Positions 53,846-63,429 of a stretch of 64,000 bases of DNA are shown here, piece after piece. The position numbers and the translations under genes were made by a program. This DNA is from Cryoendolithus antarcticus (lineage: Eukaryota; Ascomycota; Dothideomycetes; Cladosporiales; Cladosporiaceae): NCBI GenBank assembly GCA_002077065.1, contig NAJO01000045.1, forward strand, positions 248,001-312,000. Reading direction: 5' to 3'. The notes below the pieces were generated by a model, which saw only the letters and a program-made list of their open reading frames with translations, did not search any database and was not told where the DNA came from. Positions within the stretch are counted from its first letter, which is position 1. The number at the start of each line of letters is the position of its first letter.

Positions 53846-54384
53846 TCTGATTGATGTGCGCGGCGTTTGGGTCGTGAGAGTACGCGCAGCCTACGGGCTC
53901 GAGAGGTGGTTCTTTGGAAAGCTAAGCATGGGAGGTTTCAGCCCTTTCGCACAGCTGCGCGCGTCGAGCGAAAGAGACAGGCGCGCTCGGGGGAGCCTCT
54001 GCGATAATGTGCGCTTCGTCTGGGGTGCGAAGCAAGCCCTCGGACGATCTAGCTGCGGCAGTAGGCACGTGCAGCTACGCGTGGAAGTCGATCAATTGTA
54101 CAACCTTGGGGGAGAAGGGTCAAGAGCTCGTCACCCCTCGGCAAAGTTCAAAGTAAGGCATGCCATGCGTCAATCAGCTGGTTCAGGCCGGGAACACCAC
54201 AAACATAGAGGGGAGCGTAGGGGGGAGCGGAAGCAGCTCAGCTACGGTAGCTTGGTACGTGGAAAGCTGCGAATTATCGGCAGTCCATCTACGCTGTACA
54301 GAATCTATACCCACAAACCCGCTAGATCGCAAGCAAATTGCACTCACCACGACGTCTCTCGTCAACTCCAACCGAAGCGATCGC
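53846..54384. other. Intergenic, convergent 3' ends
   Basis: This is the 3' flank of the cap-binding gene and of the minus-strand PDX2 gene. A long plus-strand frame continues across this stretch but starts inside the cap-binding gene in another frame and has no domain. Confidence 0.5.
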
Positions 54385-55191
54385 TTACGCAGCAGCCACC
54401 TCACTCGATGCCTCCTTCTCTAAAGTTACCGCTTCAGCTTCACCACCTCTCTCCCTCCCCTCGACCCACCTCCCCACCTCCCCTAACCACCATCCATGAA
54501 TCCTCCCATCGCCAGTCAGTTCCGGGTGAAAAGCCGTCCCAAACACATTTCCCTGCCTCACAGCAACAATATCGCCCTCCTCTCCCAGCTCGCCAGCTGA
54601 CTTGCCCGCGCCTGGGCCAGTCACAGCCTTAGCTTTCGCAGGAAGCCGTGCGAGAATCTCGACGGCAGGCCGGTCAGGGGCGGTGGAAGATGTGTCTGGC
54701 GATGAGGAGAGGAGCGAGGAGACTACAGGCGCGCGGATGAAGATCGTGTGGAACGATTTCGCAGCGTCCTTACCACTCGCCAGGAATGGGAGGTCAAGGT
54801 CTGCTTCAAACGACTCTACCTGCCGGCCGAAGTAGTTTCTTCGTACCTCTACTGCCAGTCCACCGAAGCCCTCTAGCTTTGGACCGCCGCCGCTCACGAC
54901 ATCCGCTAGGAGGATCAGGCCAGCACAAGTCCCCCAGACCGGTTTCCGCGCTGCTTTGATGAAGTCGCGCAGCGGCTCGAGAAGTTCTGTCCGTGAAGCT
55001 ATGAGACTTATCGCCGTCGACTCGCCGCCGGGGATGATGAGGGCATCACAAGATGCCAGCTCAGACGGCGTGCGAACCAAACAGAACGTCCAGCCATGCT
55101 TGTTATGCTCTAGAGAAGCACCGTTCAAGATAGGAACATGTTCCGCAAAAGCACCTTGCAGAGCCAGTACGCCCACCGCAATGGGGGCCAT
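54385..55191 (-). CDS. pdx2: Pyridoxal 5'-phosphate synthase glutaminase subunit (Pdx2/SNO type)
   Basis: A single exon of 268 residues starts MAPIAVGVLALQGAFAEHV. The class-I glutamine amidotransferase landmarks are IIPGGEST, the nucleophile Cys in GTCAGLILL (about 89), GGLAVEVRRNYFGRQ, FHTIFIRAP, and His/Glu in AFHPELTGDGRIHGWWL. It is longer than bacterial PdxT by an inserted Ser/Pro segment (about residues 165-185) and a Glu/Ala-rich tail, as is common in fungi. It supplies ammonia to the Pdx1 synthase for vitamin B6 synthesis. No pdx1 gene lies in this window. Confidence 0.96.
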   Translation of the reverse strand: MAPIAVGVLALQGAFAEHVPILNGASLEHNKHGWTFCLVRTPSELASCDALIIPGGESTAISLIASRTELLEPLRDFIKAARKPVWGTCAGLILLADVVSGGGPKLEGFGGLAVEVRRNYFGRQVESFEADLDLPFLASGKDAAKSFHTIFIRAPVVSSLLSSSPDTSSTAPDRPAVEILARLPAKAKAVTGPGAGKSAGELGEEGDIVAVRQGNVFGTAFHPELTGDGRIHGWWLGEVGRWVEGRERGGEAEAVTLEKEASSEVAAA

Positions 55192-56693
55192 AGTAGAGGA
55201 CAACAGAGACGCCGGAGATACGTTGGTGGCGTGCGTGCGTGCCCAAGTCCCGGGGTGGAGGCACTGGAGGGTCGCTCACTGGCGGGGTCGTGCGCGGGGT
55301 GCAGTTCTTGGGTGCGGTAACGAAACGCTTGGAAGGTGCTCTGATTCAGGTCTTGCACGTGAGAAGTTTCGTTTCGCTTGCTGGGACAGAGGGTCGGTGC
55401 GTGTTTCCGGTTGGGTGTCTCGTGGTCTGGTACTGACTCACGTGCGTCGGGTTGGATGGTGTATCTCCGGGGTTCAGTCTCCTTACAAGTCCTACCACAG
55501 AGAGTTCATCGCCGTTATCAGACCTCACTACTGTAAGACCGCTCAATCTTCAATGCTGAGTCACGTCTACACTCGGAGTCAGCTCCAACTGCATGAAATC
55601 ATTCCCATCACGAGTCAGAGAAGTCCGAAATATGACGTACTGGCGTCTGACTTTTCGCTTGTTGAAGCGGACCCTGCACCGTGGCTCCGGAACTAAAACG
55701 CTCTTGGCTGTGATTTCAGAAAGCTACTATTTGTGGCGTTGCGGGATTGTGTCTCCACTGCGGAGCCTCATCTCATCATTGAAATCCTGATTCCTGCGCG
55801 ATCCTCTGCCAGCCTCTCATCCTGTGAGCCGCATTGTTGCGAAAACACGAGAAATGTAGTGATGCAATGCATGTTCGATGCATGTAAGATGATGTGATCA
55901 CCGTCATGCGTACCACTGCATTGTTGCATCGGTCAGAAGTGCATGCGACAATGATGAGACAGAAAGTCCGTGGTCACGATCGCAACGCCCGTGTCATCCA
56001 AATTCGATAGCGTCCGTTCTTCGGATCTCCGCCTGGCGATCTCCAGAGTGCGATTGTGGACATGACTGTATATGTACAGGGGCCGCTGTGCAGCCTGCCG
56101 TGCCATGCCTTGCTGCGAGCAAACCATGCATTCGCGCAAGGCTGCGCCATGAGCTGAGCAGCATGAATCACAACGAGAACTGCGCTTCCTTGACCTAAGG
56201 CCAACACGATATCAAAGCGTAGCGGTCGTGAATCCTTCCCGGGCAGCGCAATTAAGGTTCCCCCAGGCGGTCACCCAAATCGGGACCTTGACACGCGAAT
56301 TGCAACGGGCGAAGCTTTGCCAATCTGTGGTTACGGCCAGTGGGGTACTGCCTTTCTAGCTATATCCGTACCCGAGAAATCGATCGAACGCAGATACCAC
56401 TTGCAGCAAGGCAGGCGTAGCTGTGGGTAACGGCACGCCTCGGTCGCGCTGCGGGTGGATATGAATACCATGACATCGTCAGTCAGCCGTCTCTGCCTTG
56501 TACCTCTCCACCATTTCATGCGCTCACCACTGTGTGCAGGTTGTTATTGTCGCTGCGAAGTGGTGGTGGTGCTGCTCTGACGAATTCCCGACACAAAGGC
56601 CAACTCTCCCCTCATCCACGAGCCTGGTCACACGGGCGAACTTTAGCTGCTGACCTGTGTCGCACGCCGCGAACGACCCAATACGCCGGTACG
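55192..56693. other. Divergent intergenic region, no gene seen
   Basis: About 1.5 kb lies between PDX2 (minus) and the PPTase gene (plus). Frames are short and motif-free. Two ATGCATG-type palindromes lie near 55868-55885. One or both promoters are here. Confidence 0.5.
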
Positions 56694-57866
56694 ATGTACT
56701 TGACTCTGGATATGCAGAGGCTTCAGGAAACTGGCCTCCTCACCCCTCCTGATAGCTTCGATGGCCTTTCTCCCATAGGCGGCGGTTCGGTGACCACATG
56801 GCTCATCGACACGCGGTCGCTATGGCCGGGCAACAGCATATTGTATGCACCGGGTGCCGCACACGCAATGTCGCTCATCAGCGAGGAGGAGCGCAAAATA
56901 ATAATGGGCAAGATGTTCATAGCCGACGCGCGCATGAGCTTAGCTTCAGCTCTGATGAAGCGACTATTCATCTCACAAGCACTTGGCATTGCATGGAATG
57001 AAGTCCGATTAGCAAGAAAAGGCGATCCCAAGCATGGCAAGCCTTGCGCTGTTGATGCAGTGGGTCGAGTCATCGAAGGCATTGACTTTAACATCTCGCA
57101 CCAAAACGGCCTCGTCGCGCTCATCGGCTGGGACGGCCAGGTCCCACACTCGTACAACTCGGACGACACGATCAATGGCCTCATCTCACCTTCAGCAGAC
57201 CTTCGCGATGGTGTCACAGTAGGCATCGACATTGTCTGCGTGAACGAGCGTGATGACTACCGTACCATCGACACCGAGGGTCTAGACGGCTGGGTTGACA
57301 TCTACGAGTTTATCTTCTCGGACGAAGAGCGCTGGAGCATGAAATACGACATCGACTACGTGACTCTTCTGGACGGCTCTTTCCTCACGCGACATGAGAT
57401 TGGCCGACACGACCGATGCATTGCCCGCAATCGCGACATCTCCTGCAAGCTGCCCTCCGGCAACCACGTGGATTTCTCATCTGAACGCCTCATCGAAGCC
57501 AAGCTACGCAGATTCTACACATACTTCTGCTACAAGGAGTCTTACATCAAGCTCTCCGGCGAGGCACTTCTTGCTCCATGGATTCGCGACCTCGAGTTCT
57601 TTGACGTGCGGAGCCCGAAGCCCGGGAACCCGGCAAGGTGCTCGACACACGGCATGTGGGGCGAGGAGGTCGACGATGTGGAAGTTTACATGAATGGCAA
57701 GGAGGTCAGCGATGTGAAGATGAAGATCCAGTCTTTCGAGGAGGGCTTCATGATCTCAACTGCAATGCAGGGTGATGTGCAGGGGTTGAAGGTGCCTGGG
57801 TTCACGACGCTGGACCTCAACGCTGATGTGCTTGACTATGCGGCTGCTCACCTCGACCATCCTTGA
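56694..57866 (+). CDS. npgA: 4'-phosphopantetheinyl transferase (NpgA/CfwA type)
   Basis: A single exon of 390 residues from MYLTLDMQRLQET. Sfp-type motifs are FNISHQNGLVALIG, the metal-binding VGIDIVCVNERDDYRT, EFIFSDEERWSM, and FCYKESYIKLSGEALLAPWI with the catalytic Lys-Glu pair. This enzyme moves the phosphopantetheine arm from CoA to carrier domains of polyketide synthases, nonribosomal peptide synthetases and alpha-aminoadipate reductase (lysine synthesis). Frame is open upstream of the ATG, but the extra sequence is Arg/Ser-rich and unlike the family. No biosynthetic cluster lies next to it. It is slightly longer than the Aspergillus enzyme. Confidence 0.93.
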   Translation: MYLTLDMQRLQETGLLTPPDSFDGLSPIGGGSVTTWLIDTRSLWPGNSILYAPGAAHAMSLISEEERKIIMGKMFIADARMSLASALMKRLFISQALGIAWNEVRLARKGDPKHGKPCAVDAVGRVIEGIDFNISHQNGLVALIGWDGQVPHSYNSDDTINGLISPSADLRDGVTVGIDIVCVNERDDYRTIDTEGLDGWVDIYEFIFSDEERWSMKYDIDYVTLLDGSFLTRHEIGRHDRCIARNRDISCKLPSGNHVDFSSERLIEAKLRRFYTYFCYKESYIKLSGEALLAPWIRDLEFFDVRSPKPGNPARCSTHGMWGEEVDDVEVYMNGKEVSDVKMKIQSFEEGFMISTAMQGDVQGLKVPGFTTLDLNADVLDYAAAHLDHP

Positions 57867-58165
57867 ACTGCTACTGGGTTGTAATGGAAGCAAAGTACAG
57901 GCTGCATGCCTGATTACAAGCCTTGAAGATCTTTGTCGCTGGCCTGCTGCATCTGCGATTTCTGGTGTGTGCCTGGATGTCTGAGACATTTGCACGAGCG
58001 ACAACGGCAGCTGCGATGTGAGATGCGACATCATCGCATGCCTGTTGCGACACGCGCAAATCATGGCTGGGTACAAGACGGCATCGCCGGCCTGCTTACC
58101 TCCTCAGCCCTGCTGTCGCCACGCAGCACATCTACCTTCCAACTCATCGCCGTCTCGCTACAGGC

Positions 58166-58879
58166 ATGGCACGAACAAAGTCACTACCGGACGATCTGAT
58201 CCACCGAACCATACAGAACATAGAGCAAGCTAAGGGCATCAAGCGGGTGTCTGTTGACCGTGCTGCCATACGCAGCCGATGTCGTCCGCCTTGCAACGCG
58301 AAGCAACCACGCGACTATCACGACACCATCTCGCTACCGTCGTCGATCGTGGCTTCTCAAGGCTCGCAAACAGGCAACCGCGTTGAAGTCCCTGGCACCG
58401 CCGATCACCCTGAGGATCTGTTCATGCCGGATACGCAAGTTGATGACGACGATGGTATGGAGAACAGCAGCGAGACTCTTCGCATCCCCGACACCCAGGC
58501 TACCGCGCCTGCGCCTCCTGTTATGGTCCGCAAAGACTCCACAGTCGCGCGTCTGACAGCGTCTCTCAACGCCTCTACTGCCTTGCTCAATTCGCTTCGC
58601 ACACGCAACGAGATCTACGCCGCGGACTTGGAGCGATTGAATAGTCTCTACCACCTTCAGCCGCGCCCAGCATCGACAAGGTCTGCTAGACTGTGCGGCA
58701 AACGTCGCGCTGTCTGCATTGCACGATTGCGTCGGCAGAGTAGAGGCAAGAGAGGCTGGATGTGGGCTGCCCTCGGTAGCCTGGCAGTCTGGGGCGCAGG
58801 TGCAATGTGGGTTCTGGGCAACGGAGTTGAGATGGAGTATGTGCGACGGAGAAGAAGGGTGATGTACGGACTCATTTGA
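58166..58879 (+). CDS. Hypothetical basic protein with one C-terminal membrane helix
   Basis: A 237-residue frame starts MARTKSLPDDLIHRTIQNIE. The middle is acidic and disordered (DTQVDDDDGMENSSE). A helical stretch follows (VARLTASLNASTALLNSLRT), then Arg-rich sequence and a hydrophobic segment (MWAALGSLAVWGAGAMWVLG) ending in basic residues. It could be a membrane-anchored protein. No family is recognised. Confidence 0.5.
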   Translation: MARTKSLPDDLIHRTIQNIEQAKGIKRVSVDRAAIRSRCRPPCNAKQPRDYHDTISLPSSIVASQGSQTGNRVEVPGTADHPEDLFMPDTQVDDDDGMENSSETLRIPDTQATAPAPPVMVRKDSTVARLTASLNASTALLNSLRTRNEIYAADLERLNSLYHLQPRPASTRSARLCGKRRAVCIARLRRQSRGKRGWMWAALGSLAVWGAGAMWVLGNGVEMEYVRRRRRVMYGLI

Positions 58880-59378
58880 GAATTGGATTTACTGGAGCAA
58901 CAAAGCAAGGCGTTTGGGGTGGGATTACTGGGACTAATGGACGACTTGGTTGTGGGTTTGCGAAGGAGTTCTTGAGCGACGCGTATACCAGTCCAGTCGA
59001 CAGCATCTCGTATATGACATAGTAATGAATAATCTAATTCACTACTACACTCTCACGAACAGACTGCTTCATCATCAGACCTCGTCGTCGCTGTCGTGAG
59101 GCCACGTGATTGCATGACTTCATGAATGCAGGGACGAGGGACATTCACCCCACATTTTGACAGGTGGTATTTCCACAGCCATTTCCACAGCCATTGTCTT
59201 TATTTTCGAGCTGAGCACACGACACCACCCTCTCCTCTTACTCCCTTACGCAAAAGTACATATAACGGCCGCATAGATCTTGCATTACCCTCTACGAGAA
59301 TTAGTCCTCTGCGTCCACCCTCATTCCCAATTCGATCCCCACACCGCCCACTCAAATCCCCCCTCCACTACAGCAACC
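58880..59378. other. Intergenic, promoter of the Tudor-SN gene
   Basis: There is no gene. A 12-bp direct repeat (ttccacagccat) occurs twice at 59170-59194. GGCCACGTGATT, an E-box-like word, lies near 59100. The last 100 bases are pyrimidine-rich leader. Confidence 0.5.
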
Positions 59379-62075
59379 ATGGCCCTCCCCTCGCCCCAGC
59401 TCCAAGCCCGCGTCAAGTCCGTCCTTTCAGGCGATACCCTCGTCCTCCTCGCTCCTACTGGCAAATCCACCCGTACACTTTCGCTAGCCGCTATCTCCGC
59501 GCCGCGAATGTCCAGCGCAACGACATCCGCCGAACCGCACGCTTTCGCCTCGCGGGAGTACCTCCGCAAGTTGGTTGTAGGGAAGACAGTGAGGTTCAGT
59601 GTCCTGTATGCTGTGCCTGGAAAGGCAGGCAACCGGGAGTATGGCGTTGTTATGCTGGCTGATGGGAGTGTACTGCCGGATGCCATTGTGGCTGAGGGAA
59701 TGGCGAAGCTGCGAGATGGAGCGGAGAAGAGGAGTGAGGCTGGAGTTGGGGAGTTAGTGGAACGGCTCGAGGGCGTAGAGGCCAGGGCTAAGAGTCAGGG
59801 CAAGGGGGTCTGGGAAACAGGCGGAGAGGAGGAGGCGAGCTGCGAGAGGGATTTAGGCACGGATCCGAAGGCTTTCGTGGAGGAGTGGAAGGGTAAGGCG
59901 GTCGAGAGCGTGGTTGAGAGGGTCATCAGTGGGGATCGGGTTGTTGTGAGGATGTTTCTGGAGAAGAGCAGGCATGTGCAGGTTACGGTTCTGCTTGCGG
60001 GAATTAGGGCGCCGGGCACGGCGAGGACGAATCAGAGTGATGGCGCTACCGTGGCGGGGGAGCCACTGGGGGAGGAAAGCCAGGCGTTTGTTGAGGAGAG
60101 GCTACTCCAGCGCGGTGTCACCGTCAGGGTGCTTGGGCTGAGTCCACAAGGGGTGTTGGTGGGTGAGTTACGGCATCCGGTGGGCAATATTGCGGAGTTT
60201 TTGCTGCAGCAGGGATTGGCAAGATGCGTGGACCATCATTCGACTATGCTCGGCGCCGAGATGGGGAAGCTGAGGCAGGCTGAGCGGACGGCGAAGGAGA
60301 AGAAGTTGGGACTGTACAAGGCGCATGAGGAGAAGAGGAGTAATGGTGCTGAGAGCGAGGCTGTAGTGTCGAGAGTCTTCTCAGCCGACACGCTGTTCAT
60401 TCGCAATAAGAATGGAGTTGAGAAGCGGGTCAATCTGTCAAGCGTTAGGCAGCCGAAGCCAACGGATCCTAAGCAGAGCCCTTTTGGACCTGAGGCGAAG
60501 GAGTTCTTGCGGAAGAAGCTAATTGGTAAGCATGTCAAGGTTAACATTGATGGCAAGCGACCGGGCACAGAAGGTTACGAAGAGCGGGAGATGGCTACGG
60601 TGTCGCAAAACGGGAAGAACGTCGCCCTCACACTGGTTGAATCTGGCTATGCTTCCGTCATCCGCCATCGCATGGACGACACAGACCGCAGTGCTATCTA
60701 CGATGAACTTCTGGCTGCCGAAGAGACTGCCCAGAGTGAAGGCAAGGGCATGTGGAGTCCAAAGCCGCCTAAACAGCAAGTCTACGTCGACTACTCCGAA
60801 TCGCTCGAGAAAGCCAAACGCCAGATGACGCTCCTCTCAAGACAAAAGCGCGTCCCAGCCATTGTCGACTTTGTCAAATCCGGCTCGCGCTTCACCGTCC
60901 TCATCCCCCGCGAGAACGCCAAACTTACATTCGTCCTCGGCGGCATCCGCGCACCACGTTCTGCACGCGGTCCTACCGATACCGCCGAGCCCTTTGGTCA
61001 AGAATGTCACGACTTCGCCAACAAGCGCTGCCAGCAACGGGACGTCGAGATTGATGTAGAGGATAATGACAAAGTCGGCGGCTTCATCGGCACAATGTAC
61101 GTCAACCGCGAAAGCGTCGCCAAACTCCTCGTCGAGGAAGGTCTAGCGAGTGTACACGCCTACAGCGCCGAGAAAAGCGGCAACGCCAATGAACTCTTCG
61201 CTGCCGAAGCCAAGGCAAAGGAAGGCCGCAAGGGCATGTGGCACGACTGGTCCGCCGAGAAAGAAGCAGCCGAGAACGGCGCCGACCATGAACCCGACAC
61301 CACCTCCGGCGCAAACGGCAACGGGACCTCTAACGGCGACGCTGCCCTCTCCCCAAGAAAACCAGATTACAAAGACATCACGGTAACGCACATCGACTCT
61401 GCCTCCGGGAGGTTGAAGATCCAGCTCCTCGGCTCCGGCACCTCGAATCTCACCTCCCTGATGAAGGACTTCGCGTCCTTCCACCTCTCCCCACAGAACT
61501 CCTTGCCGCTTTCCGGAGCTCCGAAGGCCGGCGACGTGGTGTCCGCCAAGTTCTCCGCTGATGGAACGTGGTATCGCGCTAAGATCCGCCGGAATGATCG
61601 CGAGGCTAAGACGGCCGAGGTAGTCTATATCGATTACGGCAACTCTGAGACGCAGCCGTGGAGCGCGCTGAGGCAGCTGCCGGCTGAAAAGTTTGGGGCA
61701 CAGAAGCTGAAACCGCAGGCTGTTGATGCGGCGTTGAGCTTTTTGCAGTTCCCGGCGCCTACGACCTCCTACCTCGCAGATTCTGTTGCGTTTCTGCAGG
61801 ACGTCGCGCTCGATCGCCCATTAGTCGCTAACGTCGACTTCAACGATACACGCGATAACTTGCTCTGGGTCACTTTACTGGACCCCGGCGCAAAGAGTCT
61901 GGAGAGCAGTCTCAACGCTGAAGTCGTGAGCGAGGGGCTGGCTATGGTTGCTAAGAAGCTGCGGCCTTTCGAGCGCGCTGCTGGGAAGCTTGTCACTGAT
62001 CTACAAGAAAGGGAGCGGGAGGCAAAGGACGCGAGGCGGGGGCAGTGGGAGTATGGCGATTTGACTGAGGACTAG
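59379..62075 (+). CDS. Tudor staphylococcal nuclease (SND1/Tudor-SN)
   Basis: One uninterrupted exon of 898 residues from MALPSPQLQARVKSVLSGDT. Four nuclease-like (SN) domains start about residues 8, 165, 330 and 490, each with a VxxVxSGDxxV- or GxRAPxxAR-type block (VERVISGDRVVVRM, LAGIRAPGTAR, LGGIRAPRSAR). A Tudor domain follows near 700-760 with SADGTWYRAKIRRNDRE and VVYIDYGNSETQPWSALRQL, and a fifth split SN domain wraps it. This is the complete eukaryotic layout. The protein acts in RNA metabolism, including spliceosome, stress-granule and RNA-decay roles. The lack of introns over 2.7 kb stands out from its neighbours. Confidence 0.95.
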   Translation: MALPSPQLQARVKSVLSGDTLVLLAPTGKSTRTLSLAAISAPRMSSATTSAEPHAFASREYLRKLVVGKTVRFSVLYAVPGKAGNREYGVVMLADGSVLPDAIVAEGMAKLRDGAEKRSEAGVGELVERLEGVEARAKSQGKGVWETGGEEEASCERDLGTDPKAFVEEWKGKAVESVVERVISGDRVVVRMFLEKSRHVQVTVLLAGIRAPGTARTNQSDGATVAGEPLGEESQAFVEERLLQRGVTVRVLGLSPQGVLVGELRHPVGNIAEFLLQQGLARCVDHHSTMLGAEMGKLRQAERTAKEKKLGLYKAHEEKRSNGAESEAVVSRVFSADTLFIRNKNGVEKRVNLSSVRQPKPTDPKQSPFGPEAKEFLRKKLIGKHVKVNIDGKRPGTEGYEEREMATVSQNGKNVALTLVESGYASVIRHRMDDTDRSAIYDELLAAEETAQSEGKGMWSPKPPKQQVYVDYSESLEKAKRQMTLLSRQKRVPAIVDFVKSGSRFTVLIPRENAKLTFVLGGIRAPRSARGPTDTAEPFGQECHDFANKRCQQRDVEIDVEDNDKVGGFIGTMYVNRESVAKLLVEEGLASVHAYSAEKSGNANELFAAEAKAKEGRKGMWHDWSAEKEAAENGADHEPDTTSGANGNGTSNGDAALSPRKPDYKDITVTHIDSASGRLKIQLLGSGTSNLTSLMKDFASFHLSPQNSLPLSGAPKAGDVVSAKFSADGTWYRAKIRRNDREAKTAEVVYIDYGNSETQPWSALRQLPAEKFGAQKLKPQAVDAALSFLQFPAPTTSYLADSVAFLQDVALDRPLVANVDFNDTRDNLLWVTLLDPGAKSLESSLNAEVVSEGLAMVAKKLRPFERAAGKLVTDLQEREREAKDARRGQWEYGDLTED

Positions 62076-62295
62076 GCGAAGAACATAAGACTTGTAGGGG
62101 AGACGATCACGTGACGACTGGGGCATTGGACCTTGGATAATGTTAAGTGGCACGCAAAGTCGGGAAAATGCTTGTGCATAGCGACCAGAGAGTCTTGGCT
62201 GTACATAGCTGCATAGCCCTTGTAAAAGCATGTCATTGGTCTTCAACATTGTTCCACGTCTCTTTTCGACGGAGGTCCGACATAAGTACCCAAGA

Positions 62296-63177
62296 TCAGA
62301 AGTCCTGCACGCCCGTCTCCCCTTCCACCCTTCCCTTGTCACCCAGCACAAATTCGGCGCTCTCGTCGCCGAACCAGTCATCCTCAGCGATCTGCCGCTG
62401 AGCATCAAGATCATCGTAAGCGTCGTTGGTGTCGACTGAGGTGTAGTCGAAGTCTTCGTCTTTCCCGTCGAGAAAGCGGTGGCGTATGAAAGCCTGCCAG
62501 CGTCGAAGGCCGTCGGCTTTGCTGCTGACTTCGCTGCTGGAGTCTAAGTCGTCCTCGAAGTCTGCGTCTGCGTCTAGTAGCTCGGCGTCGTTGTCGTCGC
62601 TCTCGTCGGGCTGATGTCCAGTCACATCACCTCTCCCACGGCCTCCATCCGCCCTCGAGTCCTCGTCCCCCGCACCACATGATCCTCCCCGCGCTGCTTC
62701 ACGATCGTGACGATTGCTCGGGACCTTAGCCCCAGGGTCTACTCTTTGCGCGGCTCTTAGGCTATGACCACCTCCCTCTGCTTGCTTCGCAGCCTTGTTT
62801 CTTCCCTCTCGTGCGGCAGCAGCAGCCTCTCCCCTCGCAACTCCCCTTTCCAATGCGCCTACGACGCCTCTACTCTGACCTTCCCGTTGCCGCTCATCGG
62901 CACTCTGCCATCGTCTCACCCATTTGTCGTAGAGTATTGGATCTGGAAGGCATGTTGGCTAGTGCTCTTGCTTCGTCTGGCTTGCCTGTTTCCTCGATGT
63001 AAAGAGGTCCAGGAGACGGGACTGTCAAGGAGGCGTACGGCTAATCTCGAGTTCTTCGGAAGCTGATATGAGGTAGGATGGATGCTGGGTCAGGAAGCGG
63101 CGACGATGGGTGCGGACTATGGATTGGCTTGAGGCTTGTGGCGGGGGCGAGTGAGGCATCTTTCTTTGGGACAGCAT
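62296..63177 (-). CDS. CCDC97-like (DUF2052) protein
   Basis: Exons 63177-63039 and 62942-62296 join over a 96-nt intron (GTACGC...CCTTCCAG) to give 261 residues. The join creates ELEIS|HPILYDKWVRRWQ, which lines up with the family's LELADPLLYDRLIRRF; THRRRFLTQHPSYL lies before it. The C-terminal family block is WQAFIRHRFLDGKDEDFDY then TSVDTNDAYDDLDAQRQIAE and DDWFGDESAEF. An acidic and Arg-rich disordered region lies between. Human CCDC97 associates with the SF3B spliceosomal complex; a similar role here is inferred. In-frame ATGs at 63216 and 63159 are alternative starts. Confidence 0.75.
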
Positions 63178-63429
63178 GCTGGAAGCTGAAGGAGAGTAGG
63201 AAGGGAAGAGAGGCATGATCAGATTGTGGTCGGAGTATGAGCAAGGGTACCCGCAACAACAATGTAGGCTAGAGATATACTTCACAATGAGAACACCCAT
63301 GATGACGATACCACAAACAGCTCCACCGGAAGCAATTGCAGACTACAGAATGACATTGCTAACGATCTGCTTTGCTCTATATGACCATGTATCCTGGGTA
63401 TAGTGATCCTACGCGCAACCCTCCCCCCA

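Noticed and set aside
53688..54632. Plus-strand open frame of 314 codons
   Set aside because: It starts inside the cap-binding gene in another frame and ends antisense to PDX2. It is Arg/Ser-rich without motifs.
54956..55696. Plus-strand open frame of 246 codons
   Set aside because: It runs antisense to PDX2 and its promoter, has no domain, and its composition mirrors the opposite coding strand.
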